Shown: positions 43,201 through 53,273 of the stretch, in pieces
Position numbering within the stretch: position 1 is the first letter of the stretch
Layout: each line of letters starts with the position of its first letter
Assembly (NCBI GenBank): GCA_949128115.1
Contig: OX421962.1
Span: 38,029,745 to 38,093,744 of the forward strand
Source: Anaspis maculata
Taxonomy: Eukaryota > Arthropoda > Insecta > Coleoptera > Scraptiidae
Reading direction: 5' to 3'
DNA: 64,000 nucleotides
Notes under the pieces: model-generated
What the model saw: the letters and a program-made list of their open reading frames with translations, nothing else
Databases searched by the model: none
Told to the model about the DNA's origin: nothing
Made by a program: the position numbers and the translations under genes

Positions 43201-46200
43201 CATACTTGTCTTAGATGACCCCACTAAAATAAAAATCGACCTGTTTTTGCTGGAAAGTCTATTTCTCAAGAATCGAGAGTTTATAGGGGGAACATTGTCC
43301 TTTCATTAACGAAAAGAGGATTTTCACAAAAGTAGGGGGTGGTTTGAAAATTTTTAAAATATGTTTAACAGAAAGAGAATTTTATTGTCTTCAATTTGAT
43401 GTATCACAAAATAGGTCATGCTATTTAAAATTTCAAAGCAGGGAGGGGCGGGGGCGAAGGGGTTCAAGATAAAAATTTGGTAATATGTGCCCTAAATGTC
43501 CCCCTTGAAAGAAAAATAGACCTGTTTCGGCGTTTTCCTTTAAAAAATTTTGGCGGCAAGAAATCAGAGGTGGAAACTTTTCAAAAAATCACCCTGTATA
43601 TAATTTGACGAAAGTATCACCAGTGCCGTGCGTTTCTTCGCACTGCCACCACTGTCAGTGAGTCATTTCTATAAATGCCTCGCCAAGTTTTATGGATAAA
43701 TGATGCAGAGAAATTCCTAGCATCAAACCTTATTCTTCCTCCTTTGAGGAGCAGTGCCTTTTATTTCTCGTCTTCAAGCCTCTGTGACCATCAACTCCAT
43801 CAGGTTATTAGCGTCGACGGGACATTCAGTGGGTTCTTGGTACACGTTTCTATCAAACTTCAAATTGCCTACTGTAAACTATGTGAGACCTCAGTACCTA
43901 CTCTGATAACACTCAACTCTGTAGTCAGAAATCTATTTTTTCTGTAACCGCTGTAGTCAGACAGATGCAGATATTATGTTCACAAAGCATAGGTACTGTC
44001 CACATATTTCCAGTGGCGGCGTCTATTTAGTGACTTCACGATTAAAGAGAGGCAGTTTTTATTTGAAACGTGGATTGTTTTACCTAGCGACATGCTAATT
44101 GCTTCAAAGCGATCACGAAACCTTACGATTTCCAGTTCTCCACACAGATTCATGCCGCAGAGCCGCAGCGCGCTCCTTGAAGAAGAACACACAGGGGAAA
44201 ATTTACGACACATCAAACTTTATTAATGGGAAAACTTGTAAAACATTAACATTCAAGGCGATATTTTTAATTACCCTGCTCATCTGAGCCGCACGACGTT
44301 TTAGTATCACGTTTCGTCCTTTTGGAAACCCTACAAGTTACACTTCCTTGGTCCTTGCTTGCTCCTTACAATCATGTTCTCTGCGCCACGAAACACACCG
44401 CGAGACGCGGCATGTTCTTTAATTTTTACTTTTAAGGGCCCCGCTTGCTTGCTTTTACAGCTTCCCATAATAAAACAATCGCGATAATGAGACGACGATA
44501 ATAATAATAAGCAATATATTTTTGCGGAAATATAGGGCACACAGGCCTTTCCGCCACGGTACGCCTGCTACTATCTGGAGCAAAACGTAAAACCAGATCC
44601 CGGGTAAGGATAAGAACGAGGAATACACACAATAATGTCACCGTTTTATATTACCGGCCCCGGGGGCCCAATTATATCCTAAGAGCATTGCGCGAGTCTT
44701 GCATACTGCGAGGGGTATTTGCTTTTTATTACTTAAAACAGTTCTACAAACACACCGCCGCGCCACCACCACCACCCAGTGCTATAAAGCCTGGAGGCAC
44801 GGGAATCAATAACGCAAAACTTCATCTCTGTATTAGAGTGTAGGAGGTTGCGGGAGGATTCCGGATGTGGTATGGCTAATGTTACACTTTTGTGCAAAAG
44901 TTTGATTTTGTCAGATTTCTTTTCCGTCGATCCTTTTTCTTCTCCGTCCTTCGAACCTTGTTTCTTGTTGCGCGCCGCCTTTTGTTCAATACAAATTTAT
45001 CTGGAACGATGTTCTTGCGTAACTTGATATTTAAATTTGTTGGAAATGGGGTATGTGTAGGGTAGCGGAGATGGGGGGTTCTGAGTTGGAGGGTTGGAGC
45101 GAGGCACATGTCCCCCTCCTCCATATTTCCTGAAAATAGGATGGGCGGTGAACAACGCAGGTTTTACGTAGTTAATGGTTTTTGCTTGTTTGCTCGTCGT
45201 TTTTGGGCCCGTCTCAGCTTACTCTTATTCTGGAAGATATAAAGTTTCATTCAAACAAATCCGTAGAAGTGATTCGCCAAACCAAAGCACCGTCGCTTTT
45301 TGAGTACGATGGATTGATTACCCGTCAATTTGAGTGAGTTTATGTTACCATTTCAGACTTGCACATTGCACAAGTTGAACAGGGGTCTTCGAGAATGATT
45401 GAAAACCACGTGGCCATCATGCTACTTTCTGATTTCGGGTAGCCAATTACACATCTTGGGGACATTTAGTTATTTCCTGTGATATTTATGTCAAAATCAT
45501 CAGTGATCAGTGAAGCCTGGGCCTTTCATTCCATCCGTGTCTCTAGTGGTCATACTCATAACGCTTGCTTACCTGTGCTAAAAAAGTCTGTTGTTGAAGA
45601 AATTGGCTGCTACAGTATGACGAAGACGCGTTCTTAGGGTTATTTTGTTCTACATCAAACAGATGAATAGTAAGAGAAATCGTATACTCTCAATGGCGGA
45701 GTGAAAGGGTGTCCAACGTGTTCAAAAGGCATGGGTTCGTAGCCTTAGGCGATCACCCTACTACAATAATAAAATTAACAACAAACTGTTGTAAATTATT
45801 TTTCAAACAACGGGGGAGAGGGCGGCTGGGGCTGAGGACGGCAGTTGTTTAGCCGCAATGGTTTTCACGCAAGAGCAAGGTTCCTATTTATTTTGATAAC
45901 GCACTTTCCAAGTGGAACTTGTAATCCTGATGTATGGATTTATGGACTCACTCAGCCCATTCGTGCGTGCATTGATTAGTTCGTTTATGGAACCATTTTC
46001 CAATAATCAGGTTCATTACCTAGCATTCCATTTTTTTTCAGCAGCCCTGGTAACTTCGAGGTCACCGGTTGGATTTAAGTGAAACTTGACAGGCAGGTAG
46101 ACGGACACTATTTACAAACTACCCAAGGGTAAATTACAGCGAATTTCATTGAACCCATGGAGAATTAAACCGTTTATGAGTTAATAATGTTAGTTCGAAA

Positions 46201-49200
46201 AAGTTATCTTTGACACCCTGTCCCTGTATTTTTCTTAGTAAGCATATTGTCATGTATTTTCCGAATCAGACGGATGAGTAAAATGAGTCAACACATTTTA
46301 TATTGAATCTGAACCAGAATGTATGGTCGACTGTGTCATTCCCAGTTTTTTCAAACGCCTTGTTCCGTAGAAAGCAACGGCTCTTCGCCGGAAAACAAGC
46401 AAACACCTCTGAACTGACCTTTATCAAATGACGGCAGGGAAACGTTGCTAGCTGTCATGCCCGTATTCATGGTCGTTACTTAAGGTCCACCTTGACACTT
46501 GAGTATAACTTCGACCAGAATCGCGTTTCATAGATGTGAAAGTTCTTCTCAAGTATAACTTATTGACGATGCGGTAGACCCACCCCTTCTCTGCCTCAAG
46601 TTCAAGTATCACTTGAGAAATATTTGCTTTCCTTGTTCTGAAGCTGACAATTATGTCATGGAATACTTATTTGCTTATTTCAATTTTTATATAACAATTC
46701 AATCAGATAATCAGATACAGGGTGATCACGCGAGAATTCCGCCTTCTATTGGAAGCTTTCCCACTGCAATAATTTGAAAGGGGAGAAAACTTCCTTGAAC
46801 GATGTTTTTTTTTTGTAGATTTCGTGATTGAAAAGTATGCATAATTTTCTACCACCGGTCATATACAGGGTGTGGCAAAAAACTGTCTATGTGACACTCT
46901 TGTGTATTTTTTATTTTATCTGATGTGGTCTTCAACCCTGCACACAAAATAAATATAGAGGATATTTCACTTTTCTCGTCAATATTTCGAGATGGTAGAG
47001 CATCAAGAAACTCTCTTGATACTAATAAATTTCCAAAACTCAACTTTGAAAGCCTCCATCTCTGTTATAATGCGTTTTTGATATAACTTTTTTTTGAGAG
47101 AGTCGACCAATTTTTTGATGCTTTACCATTTCCTAAAATATTACAAAAAAAATTAAACACCCTGCATACCTATGACATAGTAAAGTGGGATTTTTCTAAG
47201 AAAAATACAAAAATGTCAACAAATTCAACAAAAGTTGCATTATTCCCACTAGAATTCAATTTTACGTCAATGTGCTGAACATATTTTTGAATTCTACAAA
47301 AAAGTTTGGTTAAAGTTTTCAACTAGCAATAATCGCACCTCGGATTTACCTCATTGGTTACGATATTGCCACTGCGCAAAGCTAAAAAAAAGCGACGGCC
47401 CCGTAGCACAGTCGGTCGTCTGCCGCCTGTGGTGCGGATGGCGCGGGTTCGAATCCCGGTAAGTCATGGATGTTTTGTGTTTGTTGAAAAATTTGCGTAT
47501 ATTGTAATTCTCATGTAATAATCCACAGTTATCAATAAAAGGCGCAAAAACTCCTATGGCGCTGATAAGCCGAGAAGGAGAAAAACCTTTAATTTATTAT
47601 TATTATATTCTACAAAAAAAATCAGAAGAATCCTTTTTCCATCCCAATTTGACATTTTTACACCCATAACTTCAATTTATTTCAGAGTTCAGGTCGGATA
47701 AAATGCAACCTTATGAATTTTTTGGAATTTTTTGAAAAAAAAAAAGAGAAAATATAACCATGTTGAACCTATTTGTGTCCAGGATGAAAAACAACATCAG
47801 GTGAAATAAAAAATACAGAATATCGTAAAAACAAGAAGTTGCTTCCAATTACACCCTAGGACAAGTGATGAAAAAATTCAATTTTGAAATCTACGGAAAA
47901 AATCGCTCAGGTAAAGTTTTTTCTTTGCAAATCATTGCGAAGAGGGAAGCCTCCATTAGGGAAAGGGAAGGGGGAGGAATTTGCAGTGATCACCCTGTAC
48001 ATAATTTTGTTTTAAATTACCCCACAGCTTTTTCAGTTCGTGTTCGCGTTTCTGGGAAACACAGGTTGGCTGTTGTACATCCGGGCTATTTCTTTCCAGG
48101 CCTCCGAAAACTGCTCATCATTCGTTGTTTTCGATAATATTTATTTAAAAATGTAATCCACCAAGTTTGCGACATGGAGGTTTTTATGCTAAGTCACAGT
48201 TTTATATAATATCCACAACAATGTAACAAATAGATACAGATTTTAAAAATGGACTTGGACCTTCTACTTAGGTACGTCTAGGCTTGTTTCCTCAAACACA
48301 ATAAACTCTACAATACAACATTCACTTTCAATAACAACAACACAACAACACTCATGGATTCGATTATTTCTAGATAACTTCTATGTCGAGAGCGGATGTC
48401 AAAATCTGTCAAATCTTGAAAGAAATCTAGTCATTTTCTTTCCGCTAGGGTAGTGATCATGAAAAGAGGTTCTCAAGAAAGACTCTGTTCCGAGAATAGC
48501 CGAATATTTGTCTGTGAAACAGAAGTGGTACTTGAGGTCTACCTTGTTTTTAAGTGATACTTCGACAAGGTGGACCTCAAGTAACGATTATGAATGAGCA
48601 TCAGTCTATTTACAAAATCTCTTTATTTGAGACTTCAAGGAAGGCCTCTTTCATCATAATTTTGAATACCGCAAATTAGCAACCTCTAAATAATACTGGC
48701 TGCGGCCTGCGGCTGCGACCCTCTCCCCATGCTATTCCAGCTGGTTGCCGCTTACATTATGTCATGATCTCTACTACGTACATACGAGTTATGTGACATA
48801 TGTTTATATGCTATTCTTCCCAGATCCCAGTGCCAAGTGACACATTCAGACAATCCCACAGGATATACTATGCAAGCTCCTACGAGTAGAACAAGGAGTG
48901 ATGCCTTGCTACCAGGGGCCCTATTTTCGGGAGACGTGTGATCCGTTGACATGTGAAGTTGCTAAGCAACCAGAGGCCCTATTTTCGGGACACACGTGAT
49001 CTGTTCACATGTGAAGTAGCTAGGCTGTGATTGGCTGTCACCTAGGCAACATCACCTGATGATCTGTTCCCCGGTCTCGAAAATAGGCCCCTGGGCTGTG
49101 ATTGGCTGTCACCTAGGTAACATCACCTGATGAGCTGTTCCCCGGTTCCAAAAATAGGGCCCCAGTTGGAATTTTTGGTTTGTGATGTTCAGTTTTAACT

Positions 49201-52200
49201 CCATTCGCTCCGGTGATCACCACCATCCGAGCCACCATCAGTTCCGTTTGGAGATCTTGAGTTAACCTACGCATTTCACCAAAACTATAGAGCAAAGATC
49301 AATACAGCTTTGACTATCATCCCGAATTATTTGCGAACATTAATTTGTTCAGCGTTTCAGCTAGGTAGATGTAGAGTGAAATTCAATTGCGATCTCGATT
49401 GCGATTTAGTTCTGAAACTGGACGTGACCGCATAATTAACCAAACTATGCCGAACACTTCTCAACTCCATCGCAATTTTTCGTCCCCTTTTCCTTTCACG
49501 CCAGGTTCATACTGCAGTTCCTTTGAGCTACATAGCTCAAATCTGCCTAGGAAAAAAGTTGTAAAGGAACTGTTTTAATTAACCAATTATCGCGTGGTAT
49601 TATCTTAGAGAGCGCGTAGGTATACCTTTACTTCTACTACCCCTTTCTTTGATGCGCTAAAAAAACCACCGGCGCACTTTCACCACCAGTTCGAGTGACA
49701 CTCGAGGGAGTTTTTCTTTCACGCAAACTTCGTTAATTTGCAGCTCGGTTTAATTATCGGGCGCCCACCCTACCTTCATCCAACCGCCCGCGCGCCCTCT
49801 ATGTATGAATAAATTTAAGGATTCCGTTCGCTTATTATCGGTAAACTTAATCAGGCGCATTCTCTCACTTGACGAAGAACAAGGTGGAGGAGTAGGCAGG
49901 AGCTACGACTACCACCACCACCACCATCGGCATTAAATTTTTATATAATTCCAAAGGAGTGGTCTAAAATGCAAATAGGATTTTGCTCGAGCGCGAGCGG
50001 GAGCGCCGGAGCCAGCAAGCGGGCCAGAGCGGACCTTCTCCAGAGCCGGCCCGCAGTTCTGAACCAGGATAAAGAGTATACAGAGCAAGAGGAAGAGGAG
50101 GAGAAGAAAACTTCGCACGACCGTGATGAATAAATTAAAATCATTAGAGGACCCTTCTGAAATATAATTTCAGGAGGCCGAAACGCTAATGGGTTAAGGG
50201 ACGCGGCGCGCAAAAATGAATTATTTTAGATTACTTTGTGCCTCTGCGGGAATGTTTTCCAGAGAACAGGGACAAGGAACAGAGAGGAGTAGAGATAACC
50301 ATCGGAATTGTGCATCAGAGAGAAGGGGTTTTGCAAAGAGGACGTTTGGTGCCTGCATAATTGGATGTCGCGCAGTTTTTGATAAGTATGCCGGGGCCGG
50401 GGGATGGGACGGCCTTTTGGAATTCACTGCCAGTAGCAGGTACGACCTGATGTTTTTATCTATACCTACGCATTGTGGGGCTGGTATGCATTTGGCTATT
50501 TGTTATCATCTGGTATTATTTAGCTTACGAAGAGGTTTTTAATTTAGAATTGTCTCCTAAAATTAAAACCATTGCCTTTTTGTATTCATTTGCACCTTGA
50601 CGTAGCTCAAGTGATGGAGTGGGTCAGTGTATTATTAGGCCCGGTCTTATACGATCCTTGCAGACTGATTTCATAGCACAATACATTTCTGTGTAGGTCC
50701 TGTCCTAGGAGTGGAATGGTTTTGGTGTTACAATGAGCCGAGGGGACGAACCGGATGGATCTAACCGGAGGAGGGTCTTTAATGAGAAATTAAACAAAGA
50801 CAATAGTTCCTTGAGGCATCATGGGAATTGGTACCTATTGCACTGGGAGGCTCACTATTGCGATATTTCGCTTATCAAATTAATAGTACCATACACGTCT
50901 CAAAATCTTTGATGGTGACGTCTGCTGAATACTCAGGCAAAAGAATGCCGGAGGTATTTCCGAGAGAAGACTGCTCCAGGGAATGCCATCAGCAAATGAT
51001 AAGGTACAATAGGTGAAGCTAGTTGAGGCGGACGCAAGGAATGTTATGAGCATGAAACAAGAAGGAAGGAAAGTGAGAATTTGATTTGAAGGAGCAGATT
51101 TCAAGTAAAAAAAAATGGAAAGAAAGTTCTTTTGTAAAAATGTCTAAAGAATTATATACGTAGGTACTCATAGCGAGACCGGAATTGAGTTCGGAAATTT
51201 TATCAATCGAAAAGAAATCGAAAAATCAATAAAATATCAAAAAAATGAACGCAGAATTAAAAATGCCATCAATTTTGAAAGGTCACCAGTGGTGTTGATG
51301 TTAAAGGATAGAAAGGAGCTCGCAAGCTCGTCGTGACCCAAAACCAGTCGTGTGACAATACTATGTCTCATGAAAATCGTATAATAATAGTAGTAGTAAT
51401 AATAATAGGATGAAAACAGCCGTTCAACTTGGTCAATTTCTGAATTCGAATCACGGCCGTACGATCATGATTTAGGAAGATATGTTTTATGTTGCTCCCA
51501 AAACATGGAGGAGACATCCTCAAAACTGTAAAAGCGAGTAGGTAGTTCCCTTAGGTCACAATTTGCAATTGACACTTTTCAAAAGTGTTCCCATTCTATT
51601 TTCTGCCACCGTACCTAGTTAATTTCTTCGATATTAGGTGTCTCTCAAATATCCAATCATTTCATGTCATTTCTGCTCACTGATAACTACTTTGCAATTA
51701 CATATGTCAGAATGTAAGAACCTTATCGTGAGTCCCGAGTCCCGACCTTTTTCTCCCTGATTACCGTGGGAAGTCGAGCCATAAGCCATCGATCCCTTCC
51801 GCCTACCATTACTTAACTGTTTTTCGATGTTTTGTTCTTGCACATCTTGCACAGGTTTTGTTCAAGATTTTCGATGAAACATGTAACAGTGGCTTGAGCT
51901 TAACCTAGTATAGATCTAGGCAATCGGTTGAGCGCCTGCGTCTCCTACGCGGTGGACAATTCGCTGTCAATGGCCAAATTGAGAATGAAGTGGTTGATAG
52001 GGTGGAATAAGATTACATACTTACCTCACATGTAACAGAAAAACGCCTATTGTCTTCACCGGAAGCAGTCATTTTCAAGTCAGTACGTATGGCAAAAAAA
52101 TTACTTATAGGCTATCTGATTTCTATATGATTCTAGTGGGCTGCAATTCTGGTCGCCATCGGTCTGTGCCATCGGCCACTAGAATCATATAGAAATCAGA

Positions 52201-53273
52201 CAGCCTATACCTCGATTTGAGTCGTCAATATCAAAGTGTACTACCAAAAATCTGTGCTGAGCTGGAGCCCAGTTATCTACATCGAAATTTGCCAATACCT
52301 GTGTGCGGTCGCACAAGAAACAGCCTTCCTGCCACCAACTGCACGGAGCACAGAAAGTGGTGGCGGGTGGCTCGGAGCCGGCAGCCGAAGCGGTGGTGGT
52401 AGTAGTGGTGTATTATTAACAGCGCCAGAGCGTCGAAACAATACGAATTTCTTGGCTTATTACTCCAACAAGAGAGAGAAAGGAAGCGTTAGCGAATCCC
52501 CGTGCCTCGGCAATTAATTTAATGAAAACGGTTCCAAACTTAATATTTAATGTAAAGAATTTGCGAGACTTTTGGGGCTACGAGGACTGATTAGGGGCGC
52601 AGCTGGGATTATTTCTACCTACACTGAGTTATCTAACGCAAACCAACTTTATGCCAAATCAATTTGTGTGTCTGGAATTATTTCCGAAGATCAGTCATCT
52701 TTTCTTTACTGTATTACGTGTGAGTTACGTATTAGTGACGTTACGGTGTTTCATCACCAAGCACATAGGCCTTTTCTAAGGACTCGTTATACTAACTCTC
52801 CTACTTAGATGCCAAAGCACGGAGAAGAATTTTTCGGCTAGATTGCCCACAGTCAGTCAAAAGTGGCGATCAATAAGCTATGCGTTCTATGACGGAAGTA
52901 AACACTTGAAAACTAACTCATTGACACTGGTGTTTGAAAACGGTCTAGCATTTTAGCTTGCAGTGAAGTGATAATGTATTATGTGTTATCACTGAACGTG
53001 AACCTGATCTGATTGAACCTGACGATTCAATATAAAAAACCGTCAAATAGTTTAGCTTCGATCAGTTCGATCAGGTGGTGATCGTGAACGTGTTGTTGCC
53101 ATCATTTCCTTACCCCCGATGCTGGCGTTGTAGGCGACTCCGATGCCGCAAAATTGGTTGTAGGCGACAGCAGCGACTTCTCCTGCACACCGGGTACCGT
53201 GCTTATTATCGCCGTTATCCTGCGGCATGGGATCCTCGTCGTTGCCGTTAATGTCCGTGCTGGCTAAGGGATC
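28054..53273 (-). CDS. Fur2: Furin-like protease 2 (proprotein convertase), 3' part of gene (12 exons in window)
   Basis: In transcript order the exons are 53273-53114, 39651-39348, 38491-38237, 38057-37379, 33921-33698, 33632-33445, 33235-33079, 30905-30634, 30539-30295, 29283-29046, 28982-28810, 28224-28054: 3066 nt, 1021 residues, all phases consistent, TGA stop. The protein is a calcium-dependent subtilisin-type convertase that cuts precursors after multibasic sites in the late secretory path. Seen: active-site His25 ([10 protein letters not shown]), oxyanion Asn126 (WASGNGG) and nucleophile Ser206 (TGTSASAP), numbered from the first codon in the window; a P domain about 290-430; Cys-rich furin repeats about 485-910; a membrane segment at 941-964; a 56-residue tail. 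Many Cys repeats plus a membrane anchor fit insect Furin 2 better than Furin 1. The signal peptide, prodomain and catalytic Asp (DDG motif) must lie beyond base 64000, as no such exon is seen in 53274-64000. Confidence 0.9.
28810..28982 (-). CDS. Fur2: Fur2 exon: juxtamembrane and transmembrane segment
   Basis: Minus-strand acceptor TTTGTTTTAG, donor GTGAGC. After a charged stalk ([16 protein letters not shown]) comes a hydrophobic run [20 protein letters not shown] of about 24 residues, long enough to cross the membrane once. The enzyme is therefore a type I membrane protein with a lumenal catalytic domain. Confidence 0.93.
29046..29283 (-). CDS. Fur2: Fur2 exon: last Cys-rich repeats
   Basis: The minus-strand acceptor is GATCCAG with a weak pyrimidine tract; it is the AG that keeps phase 0 into [10 protein letters not shown]. 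Donor GTACCG. It encodes [40 protein letters not shown] and [20 protein letters not shown]. The acceptor position is the least certain boundary of the gene. Confidence 0.88.
29363..29527. mobile_element. Hairpin MITE in Fur2 intron
   Basis: GGCCGCTCTATGAAAAT is mirrored by ATTTCCACAGAGCGGCC. Inside, CGTTCCTGATTGGCT pairs with AGCCAATCAGGAACG. It is GC-richer than its surroundings. Confidence 0.75.
29533..29775. repeat. Inverted repeat, about 240 bp, adjoining the preceding MITE
   Basis: CGAATGGGACACGAACA near 29535 is mirrored by TGTTCGTGTCCCATTCG near 29757. CCCTGCCCAAACTGCCGT pairs imperfectly with ACGGCAGTTTTTGGTAGGG. The long minus-strand open frame here is a by-product of the repeat. 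Confidence 0.7.
30295..30539 (-). CDS. Fur2: Fur2 exon: two furin-like Cys-rich repeats
   Basis: Minus-strand acceptor AATTATACAG, donor GTGGGT. It encodes [40 protein letters not shown] and [20 protein letters not shown], ending SGLQ in phase 0. The preceding intron is only 94 bases. Confidence 0.93.
30634..30905 (-). CDS. Fur2: Fur2 exon: two furin-like Cys-rich repeats
   Basis: Minus-strand acceptor CGCTTTACAG, donor GTGAGA. It encodes [40 protein letters not shown] and [20 protein letters not shown], covering about two repeat units. The frame continues directly from the previous exon after a 2.2-kb intron. Confidence 0.93.
31307..31421. mobile_element. Short hairpin MITE
   Basis: GCATTCGTAAGTCACAACAG is mirrored by CTGTTGTGACTTACGAATGC, with 34 or more paired bases per arm and a loop of about 45 bases. 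Confidence 0.75.
32190..32460. mobile_element. Hairpin MITE, about 270 bp
   Basis: GGTTTCGATT, TAAAACGTCATACG and TAACTACGCCAGG on the left are mirrored by CCTGGCGTAGTTA, CATGACGTTTTA and AATCGAAACC on the right. The unpaired centre is about 100 bases. Confidence 0.75.
33079..33235 (-). CDS. Fur2: Fur2 exon: furin-like Cys-rich repeat
   Basis: Minus-strand acceptor TGTTGCAG. The donor is AG|GTGCTG, weaker than the others in this gene but the only one that keeps phase 2 into the next exon. It encodes [20 protein letters not shown] and [20 protein letters not shown], again one Cys-rich unit. Confidence 0.9.
33445..33632 (-). CDS. Fur2: Fur2 exon: furin-like Cys-rich repeat
   Basis: Minus-strand acceptor CCCTTTACAG, donor GTAAGC. 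It encodes [40 protein letters not shown] and [11 protein letters not shown], one full furin-like repeat (CxxC...CxxC...C...CP). Such repeats tether related convertases to the cell surface or matrix. Confidence 0.93.
33698..33921 (-). CDS. Fur2: Fur2 exon: acidic linker and start of Cys-rich region
   Basis: Minus-strand acceptor TTCCACGCAG, donor GTGAGA, phase 0 in and 2 out. It encodes [20 protein letters not shown], an Asp/Glu/Asn-rich linker ([20 protein letters not shown]) and the first Cys motif [19 protein letters not shown]. The linker is the least conserved-looking part of the protein. Confidence 0.9.
34211..34358. mobile_element. GGTTCCACC-type MITE, best copy
   Basis: It opens ACCTCGGGTTCCACCAAAC and closes TTTTGGTGGAACCCGAGGT, perfect mirror ends. 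It is almost identical to 19811-19960, so both copies are probably young. Confidence 0.88.
34370..34690 (+). repeat. Degenerate tandem array around CGCCGAAGGCGACTCAGTA
   Basis: AATCGCCGAAnGCGACTCAGTACA-like blocks recur at about 34388, 34480, 34529, 34610 and 34668, separated by AACTTGATTATGATGA-like spacers. A stray related block is at 35648. Unit length is uneven, roughly 60-90 bases. Confidence 0.65.
36756..37134. mobile_element. Truncated CAGGGTGTTTCAGGGAT element
   Basis: It starts CAGGGTGTTTCAGGGATG next to TA and follows the same sequence as the left part of 54862-57211, but without the 1.77-kb insert that interrupts that copy. The right end is missing. Confidence 0.75.
37379..38057 (-). 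CDS. Fur2: Fur2 exon: end of catalytic domain and P domain
   Basis: Minus-strand acceptor CGCGTTCCAG, donor GTACAA. It reads [20 protein letters not shown] and [20 protein letters not shown], then the P-domain barrel with [38 protein letters not shown] and [10 protein letters not shown]. The P domain is required for folding and calcium dependence in this family. At 679 nt this is the longest exon, and its GC is well above the surrounding DNA. Confidence 0.95.
38237..38491 (-). CDS. Fur2: Fur2 exon with catalytic Ser
   Basis: Minus-strand acceptor ATTTTCAG, donor GTGTGT. It encodes [20 protein letters not shown] and [20 protein letters not shown], with the nucleophile Ser in GTSASAP, followed by [20 protein letters not shown]. 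Ends in phase 2. Confidence 0.96.
39348..39651 (-). CDS. Fur2: Fur2 exon with oxyanion-hole Asn
   Basis: Minus-strand acceptor TTCCGTCAG, donor GTGAGT. It reads [37 protein letters not shown] and [20 protein letters not shown], ending SISSATQGG. These are hallmark convertase blocks, with Asn of ASGNGG stabilising the transition state. Minus-strand coding is certain, so the open frame antisense to it is a shadow. Confidence 0.96.
39815..41453. mobile_element. Palindromic element, about 1.6 kb, in the 13.5-kb Fur2 intron
   Basis: AGTCCAGTCAAATTAAGC at the left end pairs with the right end near TTTTGACTGGG. Long mirrored stretches include GAATAACATACTGAAATTCC / GGAATTTCAGTAGGTTATTC. The fold centre is near 40620, where GTGTAAAATGCCACTTGG faces CTAAGTGGCATTTTGTA. 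A third arm copy lies at 63014-64000. Confidence 0.85.
41454..42608. other. Fur2 intron sequence
   Basis: AT-rich; a solitary ATACAGGGTGCGTCATATA (41584-41602) looks like a single MITE end. No gene is seen. Confidence 0.5.
42609..43596. mobile_element. CAGGGTG-ended palindromic MITE, about 1 kb
   Basis: CAGGGTGATTTTTTGAAAAG is mirrored by CTTTTCAAAAAATCACCCTG, with TA at both borders. The arms mirror over several hundred bases (TTCGCCCCCGCCCCACCCT / AGGGAGGGGCGGGGGCGAA). Confidence 0.88.
43597..46717. other. Mostly repeat-free Fur2 intron block
   Basis: Apart from the dispersed repeat at 45653-45805 I see no element and no gene. The many short open frames show no family signature or splice-site support. 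Confidence 0.5.
45653..45805 (-). repeat. Dispersed repeat, copy 2
   Basis: Its reverse complement follows 7095-7275 in order: TTTGTTGTTAATTTTATTAT, AAGGCTACGAACCCATG, AACACGTTGGACACCCTTTC, CGATTTCTCTTAC, ATTCATCTGTTTG. Confidence 0.6.
46718..47997. mobile_element. CAGGGTGATCAC-ended element carrying a SINE
   Basis: It starts CAGGGTGATCACG and ends AGTGATCACCCTG, both beside TA. A second internal MITE end (CAGGGTGTGGCAAAAAACTG) begins at 46866. The arms are less regular than in other elements, suggesting age. The SINE at 47390-47606 is inside it. Confidence 0.65.
47390..47606 (+). mobile_element. tRNA-derived SINE
   Basis: Box A TAGCACAGTCGG and a perfect box B GGTTCGAATCC lie at the head, followed by a body with GGCGCTGATAAGCCGAGAAG and an ATT-rich tail. 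The acceptor stem of a real tRNA cannot be formed. ATTCTACAAAAAA occurs at 47291-47303 and 47607-47619 and may be the target duplication, in which case about 85 bases ahead of the head belong to the insert. Confidence 0.8.
48908..49166. mobile_element. Duplicated short MITE with GGGGCCCTATTTTCGGGA ends
   Basis: GGCCCTATTTTCGGGA occurs at 48917 and 48972. The mirrored ends TCTCGAAAATAGGCCCC and TTCCAAAAATAGGGCCCC lie near 49075 and 49145. The centre GGCTGTGATTGGCTGTCACC is present twice. Two copies appear to have inserted into, or been duplicated within, each other. Confidence 0.7.
49170..52100. other. Mostly repeat-free Fur2 intron block
   Basis: No element or gene is recognised. It includes a GC-rich stretch at 49985-50055 and CAC-repeat runs near 49910. 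Confidence 0.5.
52106..52209. mobile_element. Very short near-perfect hairpin element
   Basis: TATAGGCTATCTGATTTCTA is mirrored by TAGAAATCAGACAGCCTATA, extending inward through TATGATTCTAGTGG / CCACTAGAATCATA. Arms are about 35 bases with one mismatch. Confidence 0.8.
53114..53273 (-). CDS. Fur2: Fur2 exon with catalytic His
   Basis: On the minus strand the acceptor is TTTTTCCGCAG and the donor GGTAAGG. The exon encodes [20 protein letters not shown], then [18 protein letters not shown] with the catalytic His, ending ASIGG at the splice. The exon before it should carry the Asp box and end in NY, and is not in the window. The intron after it is 13.5 kb. Confidence 0.95.

Noticed and set aside
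47393..47465. A tRNA gene, from intact A and B boxes.
   Set aside because: The acceptor stem cannot pair, and the body and AT-rich tail that follow are shared with the SINE at 25258-25440.
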